Assembly: GCA_029257715.1 (NCBI GenBank)
Contig: JARIAT010000065.1
Span: 1-37,140, forward strand
Direction: 5' to 3'
DNA: 37,140 nt
Source: Faecousia sp.
Lineage (GTDB): Bacteria; Bacillota; Clostridia; Oscillospirales; Oscillospiraceae
Numbering within the stretch: the stretch's first letter is position 1; each line of letters opens with the position of its first letter. Below are positions 1 to 7,838 of the stretch, piece after piece. The notes under the pieces are model-generated. The model did no database searches, had not been told where the DNA came from, and saw nothing but the letters and a program-made list of their open reading frames with translations. A program made the translations under genes and the position numbers.

Positions 1-1253
1 ATCAGGCTCCCTATCTCATTGAAGGAACTGTCGGGCCAACGGCGGCAATCCATGATGCACTGGAAAATGCACAGGTAACCCATACCATTGTCTGCGGTGA
101 TAACTTTATGGGCTCCCATACCGAGCAAGCGGTTGCAAAGATCATGGAGCTGCTGGAAGGCAAGCGCTGCGACGCATTTATTGCCGGCCCGGCATTTCAG
201 GCAGGCCGTTACGGTGTCGCCTGCGGCACCATCTGCAAGGCGGTCAAGGAAAAGCTGGGGGTTCCCGCAGTGACCTCCATGAACGAGGAAAACCCCGGTG
301 TTGAGATGTTTAAGAAGGACATCATCATTTTTAAGGGCGGAAACGGTGCGGTTAAAATGCGCCAAGACGTGGCCTGCATGGTTAAGTATGTCAATAAGAT
401 CCTTGCCGGCGGAACTTCTGCCGGTGCGGATGCCGAGGGGTATTTCGCAAGAGGCTGCCGTCATGAGCTGTTCCTTGAGGATAAGCGGGAAAATACCGCC
501 GCATACCGCGGTGTGCAAATGCTGATTGCCAAGATGTATGGCAGAGCATATCAGACCGAACTGCCCATCCCGAAGAAGGATTTGGTTCCTGTCGCAGATC
601 CGGTTGCAGATCTTTCAAAGGCAAATATTGCGCTTGTCACCACAGGCGGCATTGTCCCCGTAGACAATCCGGACCGCATCCAGTCGGCATCTGCCACTCG
701 CTGGGGCAGATATGATGTCAGCGCAATGGACGATCTGGAAGGCGGCGTGTTCAAGACCATCCACGCAGGCTTTGACCCGGCTGCTGCTGATGCGGATCCC
801 GATGTGATTGTCCCCATTGATGCCATGCGTGCCTATGAAAAAGAGGGGAAAATCGGAAAGCTGCATCCCTATTTCTACTCCACCGTCGGTACCGGAACCA
901 CTGAGGCAGAGGCTCGGAGAATGGCAAACGAAATGATTCCCTATCTCAAGGCGGATCATGTTACGGCAATTATTGTCGGCTCCACATGAGGAACCTGCAC
1001 ACGTTGCGGTGCAACGATGGTTAAGGTTTTTGAGAAGGCAGGGTATCCGGTTGTTCATATGTGCAATTTGGTGCCGGTTTCCGTGACAGTTGGCGCAAAC
1101 CGAATCGTTCCCACCATTTCCATTCCTTATCCCTTGGGCGATCCCAATACCCCCAAGGAAGAGCAGTGGAAGCTTCGTTATCGCAGAGTCGGTGCGGCAT
1201 TGGATGCACTGACGGTTCCCGTAAAGGAGCAGACTGTTTTTAAAGTGAAATAA
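1..1253 (+). CDS. Glycine/sarcosine/betaine reductase component B selenoprotein (GrdB/GrdF/GrdH family), 5' partial; probably betaine type (GrdH)
   Basis: The reading frame is open from base 3, and alignment to the complete paralogue at 7839-9149 suggests only about 25 N-terminal residues lie outside the window. An in-frame TGA at 987-989 interrupts it and the same frame continues to the stop at 1253. The residues after TGA are GTCTRCGATMV, giving the UxxCxxC motif of GrdB-type proteins, so TGA is read as selenocysteine. The family forms the substrate-binding half of component B: with the pyruvoyl subunit it activates glycine, sarcosine or betaine and passes a carboxymethyl group to the selenium of GrdA. 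The BCCT carrier 182 bases downstream points to betaine, hence GrdH; this is inference from context. The matching GrdE/G/I-type subunit should lie just left of the window. A standard gene caller would end this gene falsely at 989 and may call 1017-1253 as a separate gene. Confidence 0.9.
987..1016 (+). promoter_or_regulatory. Selenocysteine UGA with putative bacterial SECIS hairpin
   Basis: TGA at 987-989 is followed by a perfect 6-bp stem, CGTTGC at 1002-1007 and GCAACG at 1011-1016, with a GGT loop 19-21 bases after the codon. Bacterial SECIS elements sit directly 3' of the UGA with a small G-containing loop at about this distance. The same hairpin recurs in the second selenoprotein gene with a GGC loop. 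Confidence 0.75.
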
Positions 1254-1294
1254 GGCATTTGCCGGTCTGATCGGCAGAACACATCCTTTCGCCT

Positions 1295-1323
1295 GTGGTG
1301 GTCCCCGGACCGGGGGCCACCAC
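1295..1323 (+). promoter_or_regulatory. Strong hairpin between the selenoprotein gene and the BCCT gene
   Basis: The arms GTGGTGGTCCCC (1295-1306) and GGGGGCCACCAC (1312-1323) pair over 12 positions with one G-U pair and a 5-base loop. No T-run follows, so it is not a classical terminator. It may act as an mRNA processing or stability element, or damp read-through into the carrier gene. Confidence 0.4.
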
Positions 1324-1435
1324 GAATCATCCAAATCTGGGATGCAAAGTCTGTCGGCAGAATCATTGCGTGTTTTCTTCCCATTGTACAAATTGATCCG
1401 TATGTTCATCATCTGTTGTAAAGGGGCGAAAGTAG

Positions 1436-2944
1436 ATGAAGAAAGATTCCAAATCGGCGAAAATAGTGTTCGGTGTATCCATGACGCTGATTACTGTCAT
1501 GGCACTGTGGTCTGTGGTTCTCAATGACAGCTTTACAAAACTGTCCAATGCGGCGTTTCAGTTTCTCACAACTGATTTTGGCTGGCTGTATTTGCTGGCA
1601 ATGGTTATATTTTTGGTGTTTGTCGTCTATGTGGCCTTCGGGAAATATGGGAAAATTCGGCTTGGCGCCGATGATTCCAAGCCGGAATACAGCAATCTTA
1701 CGTGGTTCGGTCTGCTGTTTGGATGCGGAATGGGTGTTGGTCTGGTATTCTGGGGCGTTGCAGAGCCGCTGACGCATTATCTGCATCCCATGGCGATGGA
1801 AGGCGGCACCGCAGAGGCGGCGGACTTTGCAATGAAGTCCTTTTTCATGCACTGGGGCATTCTTCCGTGGGCAAACTATGCGGTCATCGGCCTTGCGCTG
1901 GCGTATTTTATGTTCCGGAAGAATAAGCGCGGCCTGATCAGCAGCCTGCTGGAGCCTCTGATCGGAGAAAAGCTCTCAAGAGGCTGGCTTGGAAAAACAG
2001 TGGACATTCTGGCTGTTTTCGCAACCGTGGCCGGTGTTGTGACCTCTCTGGGCCTTGGCACTCTTCAGATCAATGCGGGTGCGAACAAGATGTTTGGAAT
2101 TCCCCAGAATTTGATGGTTCAGATCATCATTATTGCGGTTGTTTCACTGGTCTATATTTCCTCTGCGGTTTCGGGTATTGATAAGGGAATCAAAAAAATC
2201 TCTGATGCCAATCTCTATGTTGCGATTGGTTTGATGGTGGTGACATTCCTGGTCGGTCCCAAGATCGAGATTCTCAACAGCTTTGTCAATGGCCTTGGGC
2301 AGTATATCGGAAGCTTCATTCCGGATGCGTTGGCGATCAATACCTATGGGGATAACAGCTGGTATGGCAGCTGGAGGCTGTTCTATTGGGCATGGTTTAT
2401 TGCGTGGGCACCTTTTGTGGGCGTATTTATTGCCCGTATCTCAAAGGGCCGCACCATTCGGGAGTTTATTCTGGGTGTTGTATTGGTTCCGGCTTTTGCG
2501 TCGTGCGTATGGGGTGCTATTTTCGGCAGTCTCGGAATTTCTCTGGGCGAGCGGGGAATCCTCTCTGCGGAGGTTCTGGAAGCCGTCGCGGCCTCTCCTG
2601 AGACAGGCCTGTTTGTGGTTCTGGGCGAATATCCGATGGGGTTTGTGCTGTCCATCGTTGCGATTGTGTCTCTGTGCGCATTCTTTGTGACATCTGCGAA
2701 TTCCGGTGTGTATGTTCTGTCGATGCTGACCTCCGATGGTGATCAGAATCCGCCTGACAGCAAGAAGATCATCTGGGGTGTTGTTCAGTCGGTGATGGCG
2801 GTAGGTCTGCTGATGGCAGGCGGACTCAAACCGCTGCAAACCATTTCCCTGGCGGCCGCATTCCCCTTTATTTTCATTATGATTGCGACCTGTGTGTCGT
2901 TCCTCAAATCGGTCAAGCAGGAAAAATTAGATTCTAAACATTGA
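1436..2944 (+). CDS. BCCT-family transporter (glycine betaine/choline/carnitine type)
   Basis: The 502-residue hydrophobic protein has about 12 predicted membrane spans. It carries the BCCT signature GCGMGVGLVFWGVAEP around residues 96-111 and the conserved WAWFIAWAPFVGVFIARIS stretch near residues 317-335. A glycine-rich GMGxG segment in span 3 is typical of Na+-coupled betaine carriers such as BetP, so Na+-driven betaine uptake is the best guess; carnitine or another quaternary amine is possible. The ATG follows AAGGGG at a suitable distance. It lies downstream of the first Grd selenoprotein on the same strand and is closed by a terminator at 2959-2992, so import and reduction of one substrate are probably linked. 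The short hydrophilic termini lack the long C-terminal osmosensor tail of BetP, which fits nutrient uptake rather than osmoregulation. Confidence 0.93.
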   Translation: MKKDSKSAKIVFGVSMTLITVMALWSVVLNDSFTKLSNAAFQFLTTDFGWLYLLAMVIFLVFVVYVAFGKYGKIRLGADDSKPEYSNLTWFGLLFGCGMGVGLVFWGVAEPLTHYLHPMAMEGGTAEAADFAMKSFFMHWGILPWANYAVIGLALAYFMFRKNKRGLISSLLEPLIGEKLSRGWLGKTVDILAVFATVAGVVTSLGLGTLQINAGANKMFGIPQNLMVQIIIIAVVSLVYISSAVSGIDKGIKKISDANLYVAIGLMVVTFLVGPKIEILNSFVNGLGQYIGSFIPDALAINTYGDNSWYGSWRLFYWAWFIAWAPFVGVFIARISKGRTIREFILGVVLVPAFASCVWGAIFGSLGISLGERGILSAEVLEAVAASPETGLFVVLGEYPMGFVLSIVAIVSLCAFFVTSANSGVYVLSMLTSDGDQNPPDSKKIIWGVVQSVMAVGLLMAGGLKPLQTISLAAAFPFIFIMIATCVSFLKSVKQEKLDSKH

Positions 2945-2958
2945 TAGAGAAAACAGAA

Positions 2959-2992
2959 TGTCCGGCTTTCATATCGAAAGCCGGACATTTTT
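2959..2992 (+). terminator. Rho-independent terminator of the BCCT gene
   Basis: The arms TGTCCGGCTTTC (2959-2970) and GAAAGCCGGACA (2976-2987) form a 12-bp stem with a 5-base loop, followed by TTTTT. Confidence 0.88.
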
Positions 2993-3011
2993 GGTATCTC
3001 CAGAGAAAAAG

Positions 3012-3046
3012 AAAACAAAAAGCTCACGACCCAAAGATCGTGAGCT
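3012..3046 (-). terminator. Terminator of the first tRNA-Tyr gene
   Basis: On the minus strand AGCTCACGA pairs with TCGTGAGCT (3038-3046 with 3021-3029) and is followed by a T-rich run. It starts only a few bases after the tRNA 3' end. Confidence 0.8.
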
Positions 3047-3050
3047 TTTG

Positions 3051-3135
3051 TGGTGGGGGAGGACGGATTCGAACCATCGAAGCGATACGCAGCAGATTTA
3101 CAGTCTGTCCCCTTTGGCCACTCGGGAACTCCCCC
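3051..3135 (-). tRNA. tRNA-Tyr(GTA), copy 1
   Basis: On the minus strand an 85-base class II tRNA can be read: acceptor stem GGGGGAG with CTCCCCC, anticodon stem-loop with GTA (ACTGTAAATC context), a long variable arm, a T-loop GGTTCGAATCC and an encoded CCA end. It is identical base for base to the copy at 9498-9582. Confidence 0.95.
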
Positions 3136-3180
3136 ATATGAAATTTACAGCCACCAACAAAATTCATCAGCGACCTGTTT

Positions 3181-3209
3181 ATTATAATCAAAAAAGTAAA
3201 AATAAGCAA
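3181..3209 (-). promoter_or_regulatory. Sigma-A promoter of tRNA-Tyr copy 1
   Basis: On the minus strand TTGCTT (3204-3209) is separated by 17 bases from TATAAT (3181-3186), about 45 bases upstream of the mature tRNA 5' end. Confidence 0.7.
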
Positions 3210-3395
3210 GTGCTTTTTTCATTTTTTTTCAAAAAATTTTTTTCGTGGTGTTTTTGGGACTTTTTTGGGGATGGCTGGACTGTGTTTGGAGGGAGAGAAA
3301 TCGATTCTATCGATTTCCAGATTCGACATATTGAATAAAAAACTTCAATCAATATGTAAATATAGAATAAACTTTGTCATATTATAATAAAACTA
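3210..3395. other. Intergenic region with a 9-bp inverted repeat
   Basis: This stretch is AT-rich with T-runs and no gene. It contains an inverted repeat, GAAATCGAT at 3297-3305 and ATCGATTTC at 3309-3317, about 80 bases upstream of the symporter -35 box. This could be a binding site for a dimeric regulator of the downstream unit. No coding potential was recognised. Confidence 0.5.
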
Positions 3396-3424
3396 TTGAA
3401 AATTATCACGATAACATATATAAT
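3396..3424 (+). promoter_or_regulatory. Sigma-A promoter of the NSS symporter with an embedded candidate TetR operator
   Basis: TTGAAA (3396-3401) is spaced by exactly 17 bases from TATAAT (3419-3424). The spacer holds the near-palindrome ATTATCACGATAAC (3402-3415). A related element, GTTAACGCGATAAC, lies at 6450-6463 just after the grd promoter. A protein bound here would block RNA polymerase directly, the usual geometry for a TetR repressor. Confidence 0.75.
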
Positions 3425-3453
3425 TTGACCAACAGGTGTTCCTGTTGGTCAAA
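3424..3453. promoter_or_regulatory. Perfect 13-bp inverted repeat at the symporter transcription start
   Basis: TTTGACCAACAGG (3424-3436) and CCTGTTGGTCAAA (3441-3453) are exact inverted copies separated by TGTT. The repeat begins inside the -10 box and spans the expected start near 3431, so most of the left arm is probably not in the mRNA. A DNA operator for a second regulator fits better than an RNA hairpin. Confidence 0.6.
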
Positions 3454-3490
3454 TGTCTGAAAAATCACTTAGGTGGAAGGAGTGCGTTCA

Positions 3491-4861
3491 ATGAGTAATT
3501 CAAATCAGAACCAACCGAAACAATGGAATTCGCGGTTCGGCTACATTATGGTAGCTGCCGGCGCTGCAATCGGTCTGGGCAATATTTGGAAATTCCCATA
3601 TCTTGCCTATCGCGGCGGCGGCGGTATTTTCCTGCTGGTTTATATTTTCATCATTGCGGTCATGGCTCACCCAATGGTTGAAATGGAAACGGCAATCGGT
3701 CGTCACGGAAAATCCGATACGGTGACAGTCTATGAGAAGATAGACAAAAAATGGGGCTTTGTTGGCTGGATGGCGAATCTGTGTACCCTGATGATCAACA
3801 TGTTTTACGTTGTTGTCGGCGGATGGGTACTCAAGTATGCGGTTCAGTTTATTATCAGCGGCGATTTCGGTTCCAGTGCGGCGGTTTACTATGACAGCTA
3901 CATTGCGCAGCCCATAGAGCCGATTGTTTGGACGTTTCTTCTGATGGCATTTTGCTCCTTCCTGCTGCTGTTCGGTATCACCGAAATTGTTGAGAAGGTT
4001 ACAAAAGTCATTATGCCGGCACTGTTTGTGCTGCTCATCATCTGCGGTGTATATGCCTGCTTCAGTACCGAGGGTGCCATTGAGGGCCTTAAGTACTATT
4101 TACTTCCGGAACCCAAGAATTTCAGCATTAAGGTTTTTGCGGATGCGGCCACACAGGTTCTGTTTTCCGTTGGTATCGGCTGGGGTATTTTTACAACCCT
4201 CGGAGCCAGTGTTCCCGATACGAACAATCTTAAGAGTGATGCGATTCTGGTCTCTGTCTGCGATACCTGCGCCGCTATTTTGGCCGGTTTTGTGGTCATT
4301 CCCTCGGCCTATGGTGCGGGCGTTGATATGCAGGCTGGTCCCAGACTTCTATTTGAAGTCATGGCCGGTATTTTTGCGAAGCTGCCTGGCGGCCGGCTGA
4401 TCGGCTCGCTGTTCTTCATCGGTGTTACCTTCGCAGTCATTTCCTCGCTGTTTACCTTCTTCGAGATCTCCATGAAAACTTTTGAGGTCAAACTCAAGAT
4501 GGGACGCAAAAAGGCGGTTGCCGTTGTTTCTCTGATTATTTTCCTGGGCAGCGTCCTTGTCTCTCTGAACTTTGGCGTGCTGTCGGATCTGGTTCTTCCC
4601 TGGCCGCATATGTCCGGGATTCAGTGGTACGGCCTGTTCGATTGGTTTGACTGCTTCACAGCTTACGTGCTGCTGCCTGCCGGCTGCCTGTGTACCTGCA
4701 TGTTTGTTGCAAAGGTATGGAAGTTTGACGGCTATGAGAAGGAACTCACTGCCAATGGCCGTGACGGAAAGCTGAAGTCCATTGACAAGTTCCTCGTGAA
4801 ATATGTCGTCCCCGGCTTTATGATTATCATCCTGCTGAATGTGTTCGGCATTATTCAGTAA
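3491..4861 (+). CDS. Sodium:neurotransmitter symporter (NSS/SNF) family transporter
   Basis: This is a 456-residue membrane protein of the LeuT-fold NSS family, which imports amino acids or amines with Na+. The hallmark GLGNIWKFPY lies at residues 28-37, followed by the glycine-rich YRGGGGIF of span 1. ATG 3491 is preferred over the in-frame GTG at 3473 because GGAAGG at 3475-3480 is correctly placed for the ATG. It has its own promoter and a strong terminator at 4947-4976. It is followed by grdX, a TetR regulator and a component B gene pair. The shared candidate operator in its promoter and in the grd promoter suggests that it imports the substrate of that reductase: sarcosine, glycine or a related amino acid. 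The substrate cannot be read from sequence alone. Confidence 0.92.
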   Translation: MSNSNQNQPKQWNSRFGYIMVAAGAAIGLGNIWKFPYLAYRGGGGIFLLVYIFIIAVMAHPMVEMETAIGRHGKSDTVTVYEKIDKKWGFVGWMANLCTLMINMFYVVVGGWVLKYAVQFIISGDFGSSAAVYYDSYIAQPIEPIVWTFLLMAFCSFLLLFGITEIVEKVTKVIMPALFVLLIICGVYACFSTEGAIEGLKYYLLPEPKNFSIKVFADAATQVLFSVGIGWGIFTTLGASVPDTNNLKSDAILVSVCDTCAAILAGFVVIPSAYGAGVDMQAGPRLLFEVMAGIFAKLPGGRLIGSLFFIGVTFAVISSLFTFFEISMKTFEVKLKMGRKKAVAVVSLIIFLGSVLVSLNFGVLSDLVLPWPHMSGIQWYGLFDWFDCFTAYVLLPAGCLCTCMFVAKVWKFDGYEKELTANGRDGKLKSIDKFLVKYVVPGFMIIILLNVFGIIQ

Positions 4862-4946
4862 CCCCATCATACATATCGAAGAAAAGCTCTGATCCGGAAT
4901 CAGGAGCTTCACCTTTTCAGACATCAATCAAACATTCAAACACCAA

Positions 4947-4976
4947 TGGGGTCTGCCTGAGGCAGACCCCAATTTT
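4947..4976 (+). terminator. Terminator of the NSS symporter gene
   Basis: TGGGGTCTGCC (4947-4957) pairs with GGCAGACCCCA (4961-4971) around a TGA loop and is followed by ATTTT. An imperfect hairpin near 4885-4910 precedes it. Confidence 0.82.
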
Positions 4977-5040
4977 CGCAGGAAAGCAAAGGAAAGCTGA
5001 TGCCAGATTCTATTTTCACGAGGAAATTATCCAAAAGGGG

Positions 5041-5068
5041 TTGAAAAAATCCAAAAATGAGATAAAAT
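5041..5068 (+). promoter_or_regulatory. Probable promoter of grdX-tetR
   Basis: TTGAAA (5041-5046), a 16-base spacer and TAAAAT (5063-5068) lie in the 326-base gap before grdX, leaving a leader of about 115 bases. No copy of the candidate TetR operator was seen here, so autoregulation is not evident. The rest of the gap holds only the symporter terminator. Confidence 0.45.
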
Positions 5069-5187
5069 TAGACAATAGGGAAAATTCAATATAAACTTTC
5101 TTCTGGCATACTTGGACAGCAATTGATGTTCCATGCTGCGAGAATGGACTGCTTTATGGACTTATGGATTAGGGAGGGATTGTTTTC

Positions 5188-5574
5188 ATGTATCATCTGG
5201 ATCAGTGTATTTTTGTTACAAATAATGACCGCGCCGCAGAGAAATTCAGAAATCAGGCCCGAGAGGTTATTTTGCTGGAAAATTATCGGGATGTTCTAAT
5301 TCGTGCAAGAGATCTGATCTATTCCGGTCATAAGCTGCTGTCGCACCCTCAGGCATCCAGTTTGAAACCAAACCAGACACCCTATCGGACAATCATGATC
5401 TATGGGGTTCGGGGAGAGATCAGCTTTGACGATGTGAACCTCATCGAGAAGGCGATTGAAGCCTATGACAAGTGGCAGGATATCCGACAGACCCCCGTGT
5501 ACCATGAGAAAATTGCCTACGACTATAAAACCATCGATCTGTCGATGATCGAAAATATTATTCCCAAATTGTAA
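5188..5574 (+). CDS. grdX: GrdX family protein
   Basis: This 128-residue soluble protein resembles GrdX, a small protein of unknown function found in glycine/sarcosine/betaine reductase gene clusters. Recognisable parts are the N-terminal FVTNND strand at residues 9-14 and the conserved block YSGHKLLSHPQASSL followed by KPNQTPYRT at about 45-68. No cysteines suggest a redox role and no membrane span is present. The ATG at 5188 follows GGGAGGG. It sits 16 bases before the TetR gene and is probably cotranscribed with it, unlike clusters where grdX directly precedes the grd or thioredoxin genes. Its location supports a link to the Grd system, but its molecular role is not known; recognition is from recalled family features. 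Confidence 0.8.
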   Translation: MYHLDQCIFVTNNDRAAEKFRNQAREVILLENYRDVLIRARDLIYSGHKLLSHPQASSLKPNQTPYRTIMIYGVRGEISFDDVNLIEKAIEAYDKWQDIRQTPVYHEKIAYDYKTIDLSMIENIIPKL

Positions 5575-5590
5575 AGAACGGAGCACCGGT

Positions 5591-6295
5591 TTGATCAAGA
5601 ATTCAGAAGTAGAAGCATCTGCAACACCATATTTCAAAAACTTGTCCCGAAAAGACTATATCGTAAAGGCTTGGGAGATTATCGCCAAGGAGGGATACGA
5701 AGCCGTTTCCATCCGCCGCCTTTCGAAGGAACTCAATTGCTCAACGACAACAATGTATCGGCATTTTAAAAATCTCGATGAGCTGCTATTTTTTACCCAT
5801 CTCAGAAGTCTCAATACCTATATTGCCAATATTATCATTACGGCCCCCAGTTGGAAAAATGCGTGGGATATCCATTTCGGAATCTGGGAACTGTATTGCG
5901 ATCAGGCATTTCGTAATACAGAGGCATTTGAGATTATATTCTATCGCAATTACGATAAAGATGTTTCGGCATCCCTGAAAGAGTATTACGAGATGTTCCC
6001 AGAGGATCTGCTGAATGTACCGCCTATGATTAAGCATATGCTGAAGATTCCGGGATTCTATGAGCGAGACTATTATATGCTCCAAAATCTGGTGGAGCAG
6101 GGGGAATTGACAGAATCAGCTGCAAAAAAAATCAACCATATCGAGTGTAATCTCTATCTTGGCTACTTTAAATATATTCAGGATACCCATATTCCGGAAG
6201 AGGAGATTCCGGCGATTGTTTCTAAATTCGTCGGGGAAGTCAAAGAGATTATTGCACTGTATCTCGAACACGAACGGAAAACGGAATTAGAATAG
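5591..6295 (+). CDS. TetR/AcrR-family transcriptional regulator
   Basis: The 234-residue protein has an N-terminal TetR DNA-binding domain. The segment from about residue 21 to 68 includes ISIRRLSKEL-like helix 2 (VSIRRLSKELNC, 39-50) and the recognition helix STTTMYRHFKNLDELL (51-66). The remaining 165 residues form an all-helical ligand domain with no recognised subfamily. The start appears to be TTG at 5591 after GGAG; no ATG lies nearby. It lies between the symporter and the reductase genes. The near-palindromes over the symporter promoter (3402-3415) and after the grd promoter (6450-6463) are plausible binding sites, with the amine substrate or a related metabolite as inducer. Those last points are inference. 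Confidence 0.9.
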   Translation: MIKNSEVEASATPYFKNLSRKDYIVKAWEIIAKEGYEAVSIRRLSKELNCSTTTMYRHFKNLDELLFFTHLRSLNTYIANIIITAPSWKNAWDIHFGIWELYCDQAFRNTEAFEIIFYRNYDKDVSASLKEYYEMFPEDLLNVPPMIKHMLKIPGFYERDYYMLQNLVEQGELTESAAKKINHIECNLYLGYFKYIQDTHIPEEEIPAIVSKFVGEVKEIIALYLEHERKTELE

Positions 6296-6304
6296 GAATC
6301 GATG

Positions 6305-6338
6305 AAACCGCTGCAAAAGGATTTTGCAGCGGTTTTTT
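6305..6338 (+). terminator. Terminator of grdX-tetR
   Basis: AACCGCTGCAAAA (6306-6318) pairs with a matching TTTTGCAGCGGTT arm and ends in TTTTTT. Confidence 0.9.
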
Positions 6339-6410
6339 GTATAATTTGATCAAAATTGCAGAGTTCAGAATCAGCGAAACACCAAATTTTATGTTTTACA
6401 CAAAAATATA

Positions 6411-6463
6411 TTGATTTTGAAGGGCTGTTATGTTATATTTAGCACAAAGGTTAACGCGATAAC
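6411..6463 (+). promoter_or_regulatory. Promoter of the grd operon with candidate TetR operator
   Basis: TTGATT (6411-6416), a 17-base spacer and TATATT (6434-6439) predict a start near 6446. The element GTTAACGCGATAAC (6450-6463) lies directly downstream, where a bound repressor would block initiation. It matches the symporter spacer element at 13 of 16 aligned positions; both approach the palindrome GTTATCGCGATAAC. Confidence 0.7.
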
Positions 6464-6528
6464 TTACAAAAGCGATCAACCAGCATCTGTGCAACTGTAT
6501 CATTCACACTTAAAGGAGGTACATATTT

Positions 6529-7818
6529 ATGAAGTTGGAATTAGGCAAGATCTTTATTAAGGACATTCAGTTCGGCAGCAAAACCTATGTCGAAAACGGC
6601 GTCCTCTATGTAAACAAGGAGGAAGTCGAAGCGCTGGTCCTTGAGGATGACAAGCTCTCCGGCTGTCATCTGGAGATCGCCAGACCCGGCGAGTCTGTTC
6701 GTATCACTCCTGTCAAGGATGTTATCGAGCCCCGTGTAAAGGTTTCCGGCGGCGGTGAGATTTTCCCCGGTGTCATCGGCAAGGTAAGTCCTACCGTTGG
6801 CAGTGGCAGAACCCATGCGCTGGAAGGCTGCTGTGTTGTTACAGTCGGCAAGATCGTCGGTTTCCAGGAAGGTGTCATCGACATGAGCGGTCCCGCAGCT
6901 GCTTATTGTCCCTTCTCCAAGACCTGCAACCTGTGTGTGGTGATGGAGCCAAATGGAGAGCTTGAGACACATGTTTACGAGAAAGCTGCTCGAATGGCTG
7001 GTTTGAAAGTTGCAAGCTTCATTGGTCAGGCAGCCAAGGAATTGACCCCTGATGAAGTCGTTACATATGAAACAAAGCCTATTTTCGAGCAGGCTGCCCA
7101 GTATCCGAACCTGCCTAAGGTCGGCTATATCCATATGCTTCAGTCTCAGGGTCTGCTGCACGATACCTATTATTACGGCGTTGACGCAAAGCAGATTGTC
7201 CCGACAGTCATGTATCCCACAGAAATCATGGATGGCGCCATTGTATCGGGCAACTGTGTGGCTCCCTGCGATAAGGTTACGACTTATCATCACTTCCATA
7301 ATCCTGTGATTGAGGACTGCTACAAGCACCATGGCAAGGATATCAATTTTATGGGTGTGATTCTCACCAACGAAAATGTGTTCCTGGCAGATAAAGAACG
7401 CCATTCCGATATGGTCGCAAAGCTGTGCCAGTGGATGGGTCTCGATGGTGTTCTCATTACGGAGGAGGGGTATGGCAACCCCGATACCGACCTGATGATG
7501 AACTGCCATAAGGTTGAAAAGGCCGGTACAAAAGTGGTCCTGATTACCGATGAATTCCCCGGAAAGGACGGCAAGTCCCAGTCTTTGGCGGACACCTGCA
7601 AAGAAGCTGACGCACTGGCATCCTGCGGTCAGGGCAATGCTACGCTTCAGTTCCCTGCAATGGAACATGTGATCGGAACACAGGATTTCATCGAAATGCA
7701 GATCGGCGGCTGGGCAGGTTGTGTCAATCCTGACGGCAGCTTTGAGGCCGAGCTTCAAATTATCATCGCCTCCACCATCGCCAACGGCTTTAACCATCTG
7801 GCAGCCCGGGGCTACTAA
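6529..7818 (+). CDS. Glycine/sarcosine/betaine reductase component B proprotein, subunits alpha and beta (GrdE/GrdG/GrdI family); possibly GrdG
   Basis: This 429-residue protein is the precursor of two component B subunits. In GrdE the chain self-cleaves at an Asn-Cys bond and the cysteine becomes the pyruvoyl group that forms a Schiff base with the amino substrate. Here the bond is Asn242-Cys243 in the context IVSGNCVAPCDKVTTY, matching the family position. The N-terminal fragment contains a cysteine-rich CPFSKTCNLCVV segment near 127-138. The ATG follows a near-perfect AAAGGAGGT. The gene lies 20 bases before the selenoprotein subunit, so they form one operon under the promoter at 6411-6439. 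Substrate type is unclear: a pyruvoyl group suits an amine with a primary or secondary nitrogen, and the NSS neighbour favours sarcosine (GrdG) or glycine (GrdE). Confidence 0.92.
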   Translation: MKLELGKIFIKDIQFGSKTYVENGVLYVNKEEVEALVLEDDKLSGCHLEIARPGESVRITPVKDVIEPRVKVSGGGEIFPGVIGKVSPTVGSGRTHALEGCCVVTVGKIVGFQEGVIDMSGPAAAYCPFSKTCNLCVVMEPNGELETHVYEKAARMAGLKVASFIGQAAKELTPDEVVTYETKPIFEQAAQYPNLPKVGYIHMLQSQGLLHDTYYYGVDAKQIVPTVMYPTEIMDGAIVSGNCVAPCDKVTTYHHFHNPVIEDCYKHHGKDINFMGVILTNENVFLADKERHSDMVAKLCQWMGLDGVLITEEGYGNPDTDLMMNCHKVEKAGTKVVLITDEFPGKDGKSQSLADTCKEADALASCGQGNATLQFPAMEHVIGTQDFIEMQIGGWAGCVNPDGSFEAELQIIIASTIANGFNHLAARGY

Positions 7819-7838
7819 TTTCGGAAGGAGATATTATC

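Noticed and set aside
1017..1253. Separate small protein downstream of the first GrdB-family gene
   Set aside because: It is the C-terminal part of the same selenoprotein, in the same frame, beginning right after the selenocysteine UGA.
3220..3260. T- and A-rich run after the first tRNA-Tyr gene as a terminator
   Set aside because: There is no GC stem next to the runs; it lies upstream of the tRNA promoter and appears to be simple AT-rich sequence.
6541..7797. 418-residue minus-strand frame opposite the pyruvoyl proprotein gene
   Set aside because: Antisense shadow of a clearly recognised gene with a strong ribosome site.
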